Shown here in pieces: positions 12,174 to 25,044 of a stretch of DNA of 64,000 bases (position 1 is the first letter of the stretch; each line of letters starts with the position of its first letter). The DNA is from Brassica napus. Taxonomy: Eukaryota > Streptophyta > Magnoliopsida > Brassicales > Brassicaceae. A program made the translations under genes and the position numbers. Location: contig NC_063451.1 in the NCBI RefSeq assembly GCF_020379485.1, positions 25,278,630-25,342,629 on the forward strand, in the 5' to 3' direction. A model generated the notes under the pieces. That model had not been told where the DNA came from. It did not search any database and saw only the letters and a program-made list of their open reading frames with translations.

Positions 12174-14008
12174 ATGTCGAGTAAGAAGAGGAGTTCGAAG
12201 AAAGGGTCCTTGCCCGCGAACGTTTCTGAAGAGCTTCGAGTGCCGAAGATGGAATTCGTTCCTCATTCGGTAGACCCGGCCGAGAACGAGGCATGGTGGA
12301 TGGCGTGTTACGGTTCGATCACGCCTCCCAAAGAAAAATCGTAACCGGTCATGAACCATCGCCCGGTGAAGGTAGGTGCACCAAGTAGGAGTACTAGTGA
12401 ATTCCTCGAGGTCATGCGGTCGTTCTACCATATTTCGGACGCGGTGGAATTCAGGGTTCCTTGTCAAGGAGAATGCGCTAGTAGTCCCCCGGAGGGTTAC
12501 TTTACTTGTTACGAAGCATTCGTAGTGCGCTGCCGTTTGTGGTTCCCGATCCCCGAGATTATCGTCCATGTGTTGAATCGTTTCGGGGTGGCGGTAAGCC
12601 AACTGAATCCTCTTGGCACCCAACACCTCATTGGAGTCCTGATCCTGAGCTACGAGCATGGTCTCTCCCTCACCGTCGATCACTTCGAAGCGCTTCTTCG
12701 GTTACAGATCATCAAGGATACGGACACGTACAGGCTGGTTCCTCGGAACTTCATGTCAGTGGTAAAGGGGTTTACTTCTAACTTCAACTCGTGGAAGAAG
12801 TTTTTCTTCTTCGTTCGTGTAGACGCCACGTCCATGAGGAGAGAGTGTATCCCATTGTTCCGGAGGTTGCCGAACGATCGTCCCTTCATCAACCCTCTTG
12901 CTCTGTTTCCTGAGGATATTATTGCGGTGAGGGATCTTCTCAGGAACGGTCCTTTTTTCTGGACTTCCTTTACGCCGAAGAGAGTTCGAAAGGCGCTGAG
13001 GTTTGTGCATCCTAATCCTGCTTTGGGCGGAGAAAAAAGGAGTGATTCCGAGCCTGATGACCAAGGTCCCGACGCCGCTCCCACGATTGCGATGGGGCTG
13101 AACTCTTCGAAGGGGAAACATATTGACCTCACTGACCTGGAGTTTTCGGTGGACGATTGCATGCTTCCAGGATGGGATCCGGACCTTGCTTTCGGCGATG
13201 GAAGCGGTACGAGCGAGGTCCCTATTCCGGACTTCGATGATTTCTTCGCTGGTCTTCCGTCGAGCTTCGATGCTCCTCCGGCCACGAGCGAGTCGGGGAG
13301 GCCAAAATTCGTCGCGGAAGGATCTCGTATCATCAACGGGGTATAAACTTTAAGAATTTTGACGATGTTATTTTTTATTTTTTTTTTGCTTATAACGTGT
13401 CAATCGGTTTATAGGGCTTGAACTTGCTTGGATCGGCTATTGAGGCGAGCCATAGAGAGGCCATGATCTATCGCTTTAAAGCGGAGAAGGCGGAAAGGAT
13501 ATTGCTCGCATGCGAGACGAGATGTTGGCGCGAGATGCTCAACTCGCTCGTGATCATGCCAGGGCTGTTCGTAGGGCGGAACAGAAGGGCAAGAGGGAAA
13601 TTATCGAGGTGATGAAGACTCGCGCTTCTCAATTCCAGGTTGAGTACGGGAATCTTAAGGACGATTTCAACTCGCTGGGCGACTTCCGTGAGTGTCGCGG
13701 CTCTGTCGGGAGCCTTTGGAAGACGCGGGCGGATGACTACGTTTTCGAGAGGGAGATGGAGTTAATGAAGGGTGGCATGAAGGATTCCTCCGATCGCTGG
13801 GAAGATTCAGGGATTCTGGGATCCCATCCCGGTTTCTCCTGATACCGTAGAAACCACGACTGATTTTGCCGGTGACGATGAGGAAGTGAACTATCCCACG
13901 GATGCATTCGGAGCTTCCTTGTCCGCGAATTTTAGAGGCCGAGTGTGGCCTTTGTTCATATATGTCTGGCCGAGTGTGGCCTTCGAACTTTGTATGGGCC
14001 TGTTTTAG
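12174..14008 (+). pseudogene. Gag-like / putative gypsy-type transposon protein (PF04195-like), copy 1
   Basis: The reading starts [20 protein letters not shown] and is interrupted by a TAA about 55 codons in (after PPKEKS). It then stays open from about 12351 to 13343 with the conserved stretch [21 protein letters not shown] short intron with GT at 13342 and TATAG before 13415 seems to separate this from a second block in another frame, a charged coiled-coil-like stretch ending [14 protein letters not shown]. Proteins of this kind are very common in Brassica annotations as putative plant transposon or gypsy-type transposon proteins. No protease, reverse transcriptase or integrase follows, so the element is non-autonomous. 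A 16-base direct repeat GGCCGAGTGTGGCCTT (13937, 13968) lies at the 3' end. Confidence 0.65.
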
Positions 14009-15301
14009 CCGTTTTTATCGGGACTGGCCGTTGGTGGCTTTGAACCCCTACCGCTATCCGGTTTATATAATGGATGTTTGTTCGAGTTACTTTGTTTCGA
14101 GTGGGTTTGAAGTAAACATGGATTGTCATCTCATATTTAACTTCGTTGAGGCGTTCAATCTGTTGGTTTGTTCGAGACGTGAGTTTTCGTAAAAATTTTA
14201 CGATCTTTCGGGAACGTTGAGATATGAACAAGAGACATGTTTTAGGATCTCGTATCGTTTATATATCATGTCTTTGAGATGTCTGAGACCAATGCGATGG
14301 GTTTAGGGCAAGACCTAGGTTTACTCTCGGTTTTAAGGTTTGTGCGGTGACTAGCCGGCTATCGGTTTCCTGTTGCGATTTCTTCCTGATTCGTACCGAT
14401 TTAAAGTCCGCGATAGGTTCTCGGCTTATACGACTTGTATGGTACGAATCGAGCATCTTTCCAGAGACAATTTTTAAGCCAACTGGAAGTGCTAGACCAA
14501 AATTTCAGATTTTTTTGTAGCGCGCTTTCGTCCTTGTGTTGGACGTTTAAGATCAAAAGAGTGATCAAGTTGCGTTTGTTAAGAAGGCTGATGTGTTCGT
14601 CGGGGCCAATCGACGAACGGAGTGTAAGATTTGTAGTGGTCGCGTTCGGACAATTTGTTCGTATCATCTCGATTTTTAACTTGGCGACGTCTCGCAGTTA
14701 TTCGAAGACTATACATTATTTTTGGTGCTGAAGTGAGATGTTTGCGATTTTGGGCCGTATGAGGCAGCTGGCAAGAGTATTAACGTTTGTAGATTTTCTA
14801 GGCGTGTTCTGAGACTTTTGCAAGTGTCTTAAAAAGGAGCGACGCATATTGATAGTAAAAAATTTCGAAATCTCTAAAGAACTCGATTACAATAACACAT
14901 ATTTTCCTATGTTGGAGTATACGAGTATACACACCCACTCCCCCCCCCCTTTTTAGAGAGGGGGATAGCTGAACTCGTCTTTCGACGAGATGCCTACATA
15001 CTCTTTCGAGGATCAAGCCATCTCGTAGTTCTATTTTATGCCGCAAGCGTTTTCACTCGGCGGTTGTCGCCGTCGTGCTGACCGTTGATCGTGATGATCG
15101 TGGCTGGGGTCAGTGTTCTCTCCGGATTTTCCGGTTGAGTTACAGTGTCGGCTCGGAATCATGTTGAGTTTCGACACCGGAAGCGTTTGCGTCAGAGACG
15201 ATGTTTTAAATCGTCTTCCGAAACGTTTTGGTCGAAGATTTATCAATCTTCGTGCGTTTGCCGATTTGCCGTTGCAGAAGAGGGTCATGCCTTAACTTGT
15301 G
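14009..15301 (+). mobile_element. 3' internal part of the LTR-type element, copy 1
   Basis: Non-coding continuation of the element, without a recognisable protein. It includes a poly-C run at about 14940 next to a GAGAGGGGG block that could form a C/G stem. It stops abruptly at about 15301, where the sequence changes to intron 7 of ICP55. Copy 2 carries the same stretch (26896-28023) up to the N gap. Confidence 0.5.
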
Positions 15302-17028
15302 CTGTTGGCTTCAAGAACACATCCTCTGTATTGTAATTGAGTAGAATTTCGTCAACTTACTCGCTGATCATTACGTGAATAGTGGATCACACTAGCATTA
15401 GAACCGCCACCAACTACAGGATTGAATCTAAGGAATAAAAAAAAATGAAACATCTTCTCATTAGGAATAAGGAGTACTTATTTATTTATTCATGGAGTAG
15501 ATAGACATGTAGAGGAGACTTACGCCATTCGCTGAGCACCTCTTATCCGACACTCATACTCAACTTTGGCTACCAAGATGCCTTCATCAGGATACCCTTT
15601 CGAATGTAGCATTGTTTTCAGAAGACCCTGAGAATAAAAAAAGCTCATTGTCTAAATAGCTATTGTCTCAAGTGTATAACACAGTTGTCCACAGGAGTAC
15701 CTGGCAGGCAATAGAAGCAGACTCTCTCATCAATTTGAGCTCTGCAGGTGATTTAATCAACCTCAGCTCATGAGTAAAACTTGAAAGAGACTTCACTTTG
15801 CCAAGTGATGCTGACTTTTTAAACTCATCCAAGTTTGTGTATTTTTGTGAGGCCGTTTGATCATTGTGAAACACTTTGGAAGAACTTCTTATCATGTCTG
15901 AAAGAATCTGTACATTCAAAGAACATATAAATAAAACATTTTACAAGAGCTGACACTTATATATAAGTTACCTCTGGTAATTTGCTTATAGGATATGCTT
16001 GTTCCGCCTTGAAAACCTTTGACGCTGCATCAACTCCAGCTACTTCTCCTTGCCAAGCAATGTCCTAAAACCACAAACCAACTCTTCTAAATCACCAAAC
16101 AGTCTCTATAACGAAATTCATGTACTAAAACAGATAAATTAACCATACATTAGGAGTTGATTCCGGCATGAACATGCATAAACCGTGTTCACTGCTTAAA
16201 ACAAGCCACGCCACCCGTTGCTGGCAGCCAGTTAGATACAAATAATCAGCCTCTTGTCTGAACGTATATGGAACAACGTCTGTCATCATCTTCATAGGAG
16301 CTGAAGAAACGATGGCTAAGCTGTTCTGAGGAAGAAGCTCAGCAAGTTTCTTCCTTCTACCAATGTATTCCTCTATTCTTATTCCTGGTGTGACCTCTCC
16401 TTCGGCCATTAACTGATGCAGAAGAGGGGAACCATCAGAGAGCATTAAAAGCATTTTGCAAAATAGAGTAGAAGATAGTTACATGAGGATGAGATGCTGG
16501 AGTTGGCTGACCAATGTCTCTGACCCGTTGAGTTGAATATGCATAGCGACTGATGACCTGAAGAAACATCATTTCGTAAACAAAGTGACTCTTAGCCTAA
16601 AGCAAATGTCTATACTTTTGAACATGTAGTGTGGATAAAGAACAGGATACAGAGATGAAACACAAACAATAAGTACTTTCTGCAATAAAGTCTCAGGCTT
16701 TCTGTAAATTTGATTAAAAGTTGATTACTTTCATTCACCATTTCATAAACAAAGTGTCTCTTAGCTAGCAAATGTATATGTTTTCGAAGTTGTAGTGTAG
16801 ATAAATGAACAGAGCACACAGAGATGAAACACAATAAAGTCTCAGGCTTTATGTAAATTTTCTAAAAAGTCAATTACTTTCATTCAAAGGATGAAACTTT
16901 ATGGTTTAGAAGATCAATCTTCAAACGCGAAATAACAAAGAAGACAATAACCATCGAGAAAGAATGAATTGAGAGCATACCTGGCTTCTTGAGACTCTCT
17001 GAGCTAGATTCCGCGCAAGTACTTGCAT
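15302..17028 (-). pseudogene. ICP55: ICP55-like, copy 2, 3'-truncated
   Basis: Exons 1 to 7 of the M24 peptidase are present, from the ATG on 17026-17028 through the exon ending in NDQR. The match to copy 3 ends inside intron 7, about 60 bases past that exon, where transposon sequence begins. Exons 8-13, holding all five metal ligands, are absent, so no active peptidase could be made. Exon 3 has two compensating changes (an extra A and a lost G near 16204-16222) that replace QQPGGVAV with QQRVAWLV while keeping the frame. Exons 1, 2 and 4-7 are otherwise open. Confidence 0.75.
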
Positions 17029-17484
17029 CTCTCCTCCTCCTCTCCCCAGAGACACAGACTCTTTGAGTAGATCGATTTGACCTCTTAAGACTTCAGGTTT
17101 TAGTTTTAGCTGCTTTGAGGTGCGTTGTCTTAATGAAAAGTCGCGTTTCAGGACGCAATCTCACTTTCCAAACCGCTTAATCGAACTTAAACGAAAAAGA
17201 TAGTGGAGAGAGTTTCAGCAGATCTATCAAACGCACTGTTAAGAAAACGCAATCGCACTTTCCAAACCGCTTAATCCAATGGTTGAGAGAGTTTCAGGGT
17301 TTTAGCTGTTTAAACTTTAAAGGTGCGTTTCAGCCGACCCATCACATCAAACTGCTAAAGGTCAAGGCTTTGAGTTTCTTCAGACCAAACCACACAGAAT
17401 AGAGAGAAGTGGGTAGATAAATCGATTCGGAGTTTCGTCCTTTTGAGATAAGACTCTCCGCAGCTCATAGAGAGTAACAAAACA
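17029..17484. promoter_or_regulatory. Shared divergent promoter of ICP55 and THUMP genes, copy 2
   Basis: 456 bases between the divergent start codons, nearly identical to 36001-36457. The two internal direct repeats are present. Confidence 0.6.
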
Positions 17485-18948
17485 ATGGCTGCTGCAGAAG
17501 AAGTAGTGAAGGATGTTGGAAGAGCAATTGAGGAGACCCCTGTTGGCGAAAAGAGAGAAAGAGAAGAGGAAGCTGAAACAATGGCGCCATGGGAGCAACA
17601 CGCGAGCGTCATAAGCATCCCTCGGTTCGACTACACAGCTCCCTCTTCTCTGCTTCATCATTCTCATTCCGGCTTCCTCGTCACCTGCAGCATCAGTATG
17701 ATTTGTTTTCCCTCTTTTCTTTATTGATTGCTTGTTTCCCTCAATGGTCTTATCTGTTGTGAGCTTATCAGAAAGAGAGAAGAGTGCTACCAAAGAGGCC
17801 ATGTCCATCCTTGGAAAGGTGCTGTTGCCCTTAGGTGAAGTTTTGAAGTCTTCTGATGAATCTAAAAGACCAAAACTTTGTGCACAAGAGACAGAAGAAA
17901 CAGGTGACTTTTGAAGAGTATAGTCACTGGTTTGTCTTTTCTTTTTTTTATTTAATTTTTGGTGCCTTTCTTTAGGTGAGAATCTGAATGCTGAGGATCT
18001 CAAACCGGCCAAAGAAAGTGTCAATGAAGAACATAAGTCTCTCATGTCATTGGTTAAGCTGACAAAGAGTGGCTTGCTTCTTTTTACTTTCCCTGTTGAC
18101 AACTCTACGGATACTACAGATATAGTGTCGAGAGTCTTCCAGTGTGTGAAATCTGGAGCTCTGAAGGCGCCAGTGTAAGTCTTCTTATTATCTTCTTATG
18201 CATAAACTCATTTGGTGAAATGTTAGTTAGTGAAATATCATTTGATTGAAGTCTATGTTGTTGACTGTCTCACTCTGCTAGGAGCTTTTGATCACTGACG
18301 AAATTAGTACTTTATGATTTGAATGATGCAGCTGGTGCCATCGGATATTCCCTGTACAAGCTACTTGTGCTTTGACAGAGAAAGAACTTCAGGAGACAGT
18401 ATCGAAGCTTGTTCAGCGGTTTGTAGATGATAAACAAAACACACTATCAACACCAGTGAAGGTAAAAAAAAAAACAAGTTGATATTGTTAGATTTCATGG
18501 AAATGGTTCTTAACCATATACAACCATATAGTTTGCAGCTGGGTATAATCGAAGAGGTGTGGAGGAGGCAAAAGGAAAGATTCAAAAAGCATCAGAGGTT
18601 CTAGACCAATGTCCTTTGCTGGACCGCACTAAATGCTTTGAAACCGTGGCGGCCGGAGTGAAAGCCATTGTACCAGATTCAGTTGTGGATCTCAAATCTC
18701 CGGAGGTAATAATTTACATATAGTCAAGAACTCAAAACCTTGTTACATGTTTATAAAATTCTGAAGATTTGTGTGAAAATAATGTGCAGTTATGTGTTAT
18801 GGTGGAACTCTTACCGCTTTCTAGAATACCAAATGGCTCCTATGTAGCTGCTGTGTCAGTGCTCCCACATAAGCTAGTCAGCACAAAGCCTAAACTCGCC
18901 ATCAAGCCTCTAGTCCCTGAGAGCAAACAGAAGAAGGGACAAAACTGA
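17485..18948 (+). CDS. THUMP-domain protein (Tan1/THUMPD1-like), copy 2, intact
   Basis: Six exons: 17485-17695, 17772-17903, 17976-18174, 18332-18461, 18532-18705 and 18790-18948, all with GT-AG borders. They join to 335 codons (334 residues) with no internal stop. The N-terminal part reads GFLVTCSI followed by a segment with KEAMSILGK, like the start of Tan1/THUMPD1 proteins. The C-terminal half (FAAGYNRRG ... VVDLKSPELCVMVELLPL) fits the THUMP RNA-binding fold, where a VDL-x-x-P-E block and a strand of hydrophobic residues are typical. Tan1/THUMPD1 proteins bind tRNA and help the acetyltransferase Kre33/NAT10 make N4-acetylcytidine at position 12. That function is inferred from the family. 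By position it should be the At1g09290-type gene. It converges on IMPA4 and diverges from ICP55. Confidence 0.78.
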
Positions 18949-19540
18949 TGAGCAGCATCTGAGTTTCTAGAGCTGAAAAAGATCAGTTGAAGCTGAATCT
19001 CTCTGTTCTAGTTTAGCTATGTCTCTCATGGCATTAACAAGTTTGATGAGCAATGTTGTGTAATTTCAAGATCTTTCAAAGGTGTTTGATACTTAAAATT
19101 AGAAAAGCATTTCGGTTTAATTGGATACTGATTTTATATTCAGATTCCGGTTTAAGAATTTTGGTTTAGGCAATTCGGTTTATGTGCGTTTACTTTCCCA
19201 CTGAAAACACAAGTAAAACACAATCAAATAACATTTCTTGTATTTGCACTCTGGCGAGTAAAGTTTTTAAAATTATAATAACAAACAAAGAGAGAAGTGA
19301 CAAATACAAAAGTGATCATTTCCTAAACCAGTAACCACACTTTATCCCAGACTTTTAAGATATTAAGATACAAACAAACTCAGAATGAATCAGACAAATT
19401 AAAAAAAAAACAGAAAAGCCGTTTTGAACCAGTACTCAAAACCTCAAACTCAAACCTGCCAATATCAAATAACAGTTGCAAAAAAATTAATCTCACACTT
19501 CCCCCAAACTCACGATATCAATTTGTTCTATACGTTTTTT
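18949..19540. other. Convergent 3' flanks of THUMP and IMPA4, copy 2
   Basis: Non-coding AT-rich DNA between two converging genes, holding both 3' UTRs. Nothing else is recognisable. Confidence 0.6.
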
Positions 19541-22327
19541 TTAGCCAAACTTAAATCCACCAGGAGGAGCAGCTGGCTGGTTATTACCGAAACTGAATCC
19601 CTGTTGTGGATTCTCGTTCCCACCGTCTGTCAGAATCTGCTCTTCATCTTCTTCTTCAGCCCAATATCTCTCCAAGATCTTAACAGCCTTCTCATATATC
19701 TCGTTGTTGTCATGGGACTGAAGGTTTTCGATTTTGTCTAGTCCATCGGACTCTTCTATTATCTGAGCATAGAGATTCACCCCACCGTTTAGTCCCATCT
19801 CCTTGTCAGCCTCACTGATCTTGAGAATGTTTTCAAGACCTTCGAGGCACACTGTCACAATCCTAGGGTCAGGGCAGATCAGTAGATCACAAATAGGTTT
19901 GATGCAGCCTTGGTTCACCAAATATCTGCATGATGGTATAAGACATGTAAGAGTGAACACTATGAAGTGTAAGTCAGTTAGAGACGACTTACTGAATCTG
20001 CTCATGAGACCCTCCTGATGTGGCATTGGAAATGGCCCAGGCAGCTTCCTTCTTTATATCGAACTCAGCGTTCTGGAGCAAGTGCACAAGAGGAAGTACT
20101 AATCCAGCACCAACCACAGCCTATATTGTTTAAACAATATAAAATGATTAAAAATTGTCTTTCTGAAAAACTACAATATAAAATTTGCTAGAGAAGAGAG
20201 TAAACACAACTTGAACATATTCAATATAACTTTTTACAGAATCAGAAATGAAATAGCATTATTGAAATGCTAATTATAGCAGAAAAAAAACTCATACCTC
20301 TATCTGAGCTTGGTTCCCAGCAGTGATATTTGAGATAGTCCAACAAGCTTCTTTTTTGATACTCTTCTTGTGATTTTGCGTAAGTAAATTATAAAGGTGT
20401 GGAAGTACGCCACTATCAATTATAAACTGGAAAGCAAAACAAATAGTTGCAGTCAAAATGTTAAACAAAACAACCAAAACATTATATAGAAACATTCTTC
20501 ACAGATCATACCTGTGTCTGAGAGTCATCACCAGTTACAATGTTCCCAACAGTTCGAAGTGCAGGAATGAGAACCGTAGGTGATGGATGACTTGAAGAAA
20601 TATATATATTAGTCAGTACACTAACACTCAGTTTCTAAGAGGTATTAAAAACATCACAAATTTGAAGATGTCAACACCATTGTTGAAAAGACCAACTAAT
20701 ATAGCAATAAGAATCTAACCTCAGAAGCTCCACAAGTCGTGGACAGACACCAGCCTGGATCACAGCCTGAATCTTATCATTGGGGCCATCTGAAAGGTAG
20801 GAGAGAGCCCAGCAGGCATCTGTGAGAACTTCTTCATCATTTAGATAGATAAGCTGCCGAAGAACTGGCAGGGCAGGCTTCACCTGGAACATATAAATAT
20901 CAAACATCATGCCAACCAAACATATATTAAAAATTTGCCCCATAAAATAAGACTGTACAGACAAATTAACGGTTTAGCAACTACCTCTTCAAAAGGTGTT
21001 GGTGGTTTCCCACGACAAAAGTTGGACAAGGTCCATGTAGCATTCCTTAGCATGGATAACTTTGAATTTTCGTTTAACTGAGACAGCAATGGTATAAGAG
21101 CACCACAGCTGAGAACAAGGTTCCTGCAGTTTGGCGAGTCTCCAGCAACATTCCCCAAGGCCCACACTGCCTACAACGGATAAAAGTTTATAAGAAAACG
21201 TTAATATTTTAGCTTTTAGAACTACAGAGAAGCCCCTAGCTGACTATAATTACATAATTAAAAATATACAATATATATATATTAGATCAAAAGAAACAAA
21301 AAAATAAAACAAATGTGGCCAGAGAACTTGGACTTGAGGGCCCCAAGGCTGCATCAAACCTCTTTGTGATCTACTAATCTGCACAATGGGAACCACAATT
21401 ATCTACAGCTAGTTAGTGGCAAACCTGCTCTCGAACGTCATCACTAGCAGAGCTAAGAAGCTCAACGAAGATAGGTACCGCCCCATGTTCAATCACAACC
21501 CGAGTATGATCTGATGTTCCTGAGGCAACGTTGGTCAAAGCCCACGCAGCCTCAAACTGAAAAAGAATTTTAAAGTAAGCCCACCAGACCATTCTTAAAT
21601 CTCTAAGGTGACATTAATAAGACATACCTGAAGTTGTGGGTGGTCTTGCCTTCCAAGAAACTCAACAAAACGTGGGATAACACCAGCTTTGATCACTTCA
21701 TCTATCGGAGGACTGCGCTCTGCTCATCAAAATTACAAAACTACCATCATTACACACATAATAACATTCTGAAAGGAGAATTAAAATAAAATGGTCAACA
21801 TACCTATAGATAATAACTTTCTAAATTGAGTAGTGGCTTCTAGCTGAGCTTGGGGATCATCATAATAAACACCTTGTACCATCATTGGGATACCTTCTAG
21901 CTGTCAAAACAGAACATAAACAGTAGATGAGTTTACTACATGATCAGATGTGTTGTCATAAAGCTGAGATCTATAATTAAAGGGCAATTACAATCAAAAT
22001 TCTCACTCTTTCAATAAGAAAAACAAAGATCCATCAGTAATAAATTAAATTCTGTGATCCAAATGAAACTAAAGATTCAGATCAGCGACTTACTCGTTTC
22101 TCAACGGCGGCAGCGCTCTGGAGGGCGTCGAGACCAGCTCCGAGAGGCTGCTGCTGCTGCTGGAGCATCATCCCTTCGCGGCGTTTCTTGAGGAGACTGT
22201 CCTCGCGTTTGTTTTTTCTGATCTCCACGAGGTTGTCCTCTCTCCTCCGCCTAGCTTCATCGGCGTCAACACCTGTCTTGTATATCTTCTTCCTCAGCTC
22301 CGCGCGTGTGCTCGGCCTCAGCGACAT
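19541..22327 (-). CDS. IMPA4: Importin subunit alpha (IMPA4-like), copy 2, intact
   Basis: Reverse-strand gene with ATG at 22325-22327 and TAA at 19541-19543. Total length is 2787 bases, identical to copy 3, with the same ten exons. At every site where copy 1 has a frame-breaking indel (exons 2, 4, 7, 8, 9, 10), this copy agrees with copy 3 and is in frame. The product should be the same 541-residue protein described at 31155-33941. Intron 4 carries the same short inverted copy of exon 10. A hAT-like element begins about 170 bases upstream. Confidence 0.85.
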
Positions 22328-22496
22328 CTTGGTTTGTCTCTCTGAGATCTTTCTCTCTCGCTCTCTTTTGGTGGAAACTGAAACTGGAGATGGAGATCGT
22401 GGAGGACGAGTTGTCTGTTATTTCCGGGTCGGATCCGGGTTTGGTTTAGTGTCGGAATTTTTGATTAGTTGTCGGAGCTACTTGGATCCTTCCTTA

Positions 22497-23667
<1,171 letters not shown>

Positions 23668-23775
23668 TTTCCTTACGACATAGAGTGTCCTAAAGTTAGC
23701 TTTGGTTTTTTTCCATCATTATAAAAAAAACACGGCCTTTATAATGGGCCGCAAGCCCACAAACATCATTGTAAG

Positions 23776-24768
23776 TGTGGGAACCGAAATTCGCACTGTT
23801 GATTTCCGTTTAAATTAGGAAAGTTAGGAAAACCCTAATTTCCCAGAGGTCCCGAATATCTGTTAAACCACACGCCAAGCAATCAGAACACGCAATTAAA
23901 GACGAAAAGAAATAAGAAATCGTAAAAGAGAGCAAAAGGAGTTTTATTCCGAATCCGCGTACGAGCGTTACAACAAGGTAGAAGCCTTGGCTACGAGAGC
24001 TGTCGGCGAGATTCCTAGTTCTAACAACCTAAGACTGCAAAACCTAGTTGAGTCGCTGCTCGAAATAACAAAAACGGAAAGTTGGCTAATTGCTTTAAGT
24101 GCTAAGTTTTCTCTGAGAAAAGTCATCTTCCATGCCTCTCGCCTAGGACTCCTTATATACTGGCTACAAGGTCGGTTTACGCTTTTCCTCTTCTACCCTT
24201 AAGCCGCCATAGCATAAAAATGGAGATATTCCATTTTTTCCGATCTTCGTAATTATCTTCAAAATATCGTATTTATCTGCGGAAACTTGACATTTATCTT
24301 TCCTTGCGAACCAAGCGTAAACCATTATGCAGCTCACGGGCTGTTGGTTAAGAAATCATAAGTCGGGCCTCGAGCCATGTCTTAGGTCCTTTGGGCCGTC
24401 TTCTGACTCGAAGCGTTTATTACGGCTTCTTTCGATAAAGAACGAACTTTCTGCGGTTTTTACGGTAAAGTTTGATCGATAACTTAGAATGGCGGGGAAC
24501 GTTAAATGGGTTCGCTACGGTCTTCGGGAGATAGCATCGAAGGGGAGACGAGAATGCATGGACTAATGTCGTATCGACGTTTCGGAAGAGCGCTCAGTCG
24601 CTACGTAGCGACCGAACTTCGGCTCGAGCTCGGTCGCTACGTAGCTCGAAAAAGTATTTTCGTAAAGAAGAATTTATTTCGAAAAAGTATTTGTCGAAGA
24701 AGGTTTCTGCGTTTTCTTCTTCGGAGATTTGGACGTTAACTTCGTTGCAACCGTTTTCGACCCCAACA
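23776..24768 (+). mobile_element. Putative LTR, copy 2
   Basis: Counterpart of 10909-11900, 993 bases long, with TGTGGGAACC and GACCCCAACA ends and the 16-base palindrome GTCGCTACGTAGCGAC. Confidence 0.55.
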
Positions 24769-25044
24769 GTTAGCCCCCCAGCTCGTTGGGAGCGTGGATT
24801 TCTAGTGAGATCCCAATGCGCGGTATGGCGAGTTCGGACGAGATTGGTGTATTTGGGCGAAGTTCGTGTCCAAAAATCCGCAAGTAAATAGTAATTTCTC
24901 ATGCCTATAAGAATGGAGGTAATTTCTTCATAATCTTTACACTTACTCATTCTCATAGAGAGGTTTCTTGAAAAGTTCTTTCTTCTTTCTTCTTTCTCTT
25001 TCTCTCTATCATTTCCTTCTTGATAAAAAAAAGAAAAACACGAG

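Larger units (their letters stand above)
2458..15301. repeat. Direct-repeat unit A (repeated at 15302-28023)
   Basis: The whole stretch from intron 7 of ICP55 to the 3' part of the LTR-type element recurs immediately downstream, about 12.84 kb long. Differences are almost all single-base indels. The junction at 15301/15302 joins element sequence to intron 7 of ICP55 (GTTGGCTTCAAGAACACAT, seen again at 2458). Confidence 0.9.

Noticed and set aside
12680..13336. Long reverse-strand open frame opposite the gag-like gene (and its copy at 25550-26218)
   Set aside because: It mirrors the GC-rich gag-like coding strand, and the forward frame has the recognisable protein. No start context or homology is seen on the reverse.
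14920..14980. Possible structured RNA from the C-run and GAGAGGGGG block
   Set aside because: The stem is a low-complexity C/G pairing inside transposon sequence, with no support beyond that.
10909..15301. Complete autonomous gypsy or copia element
   Set aside because: No protease, integrase, reverse transcriptase or RNase H is found after the gag-like gene, and no clear primer-binding site or polypurine tract is seen.
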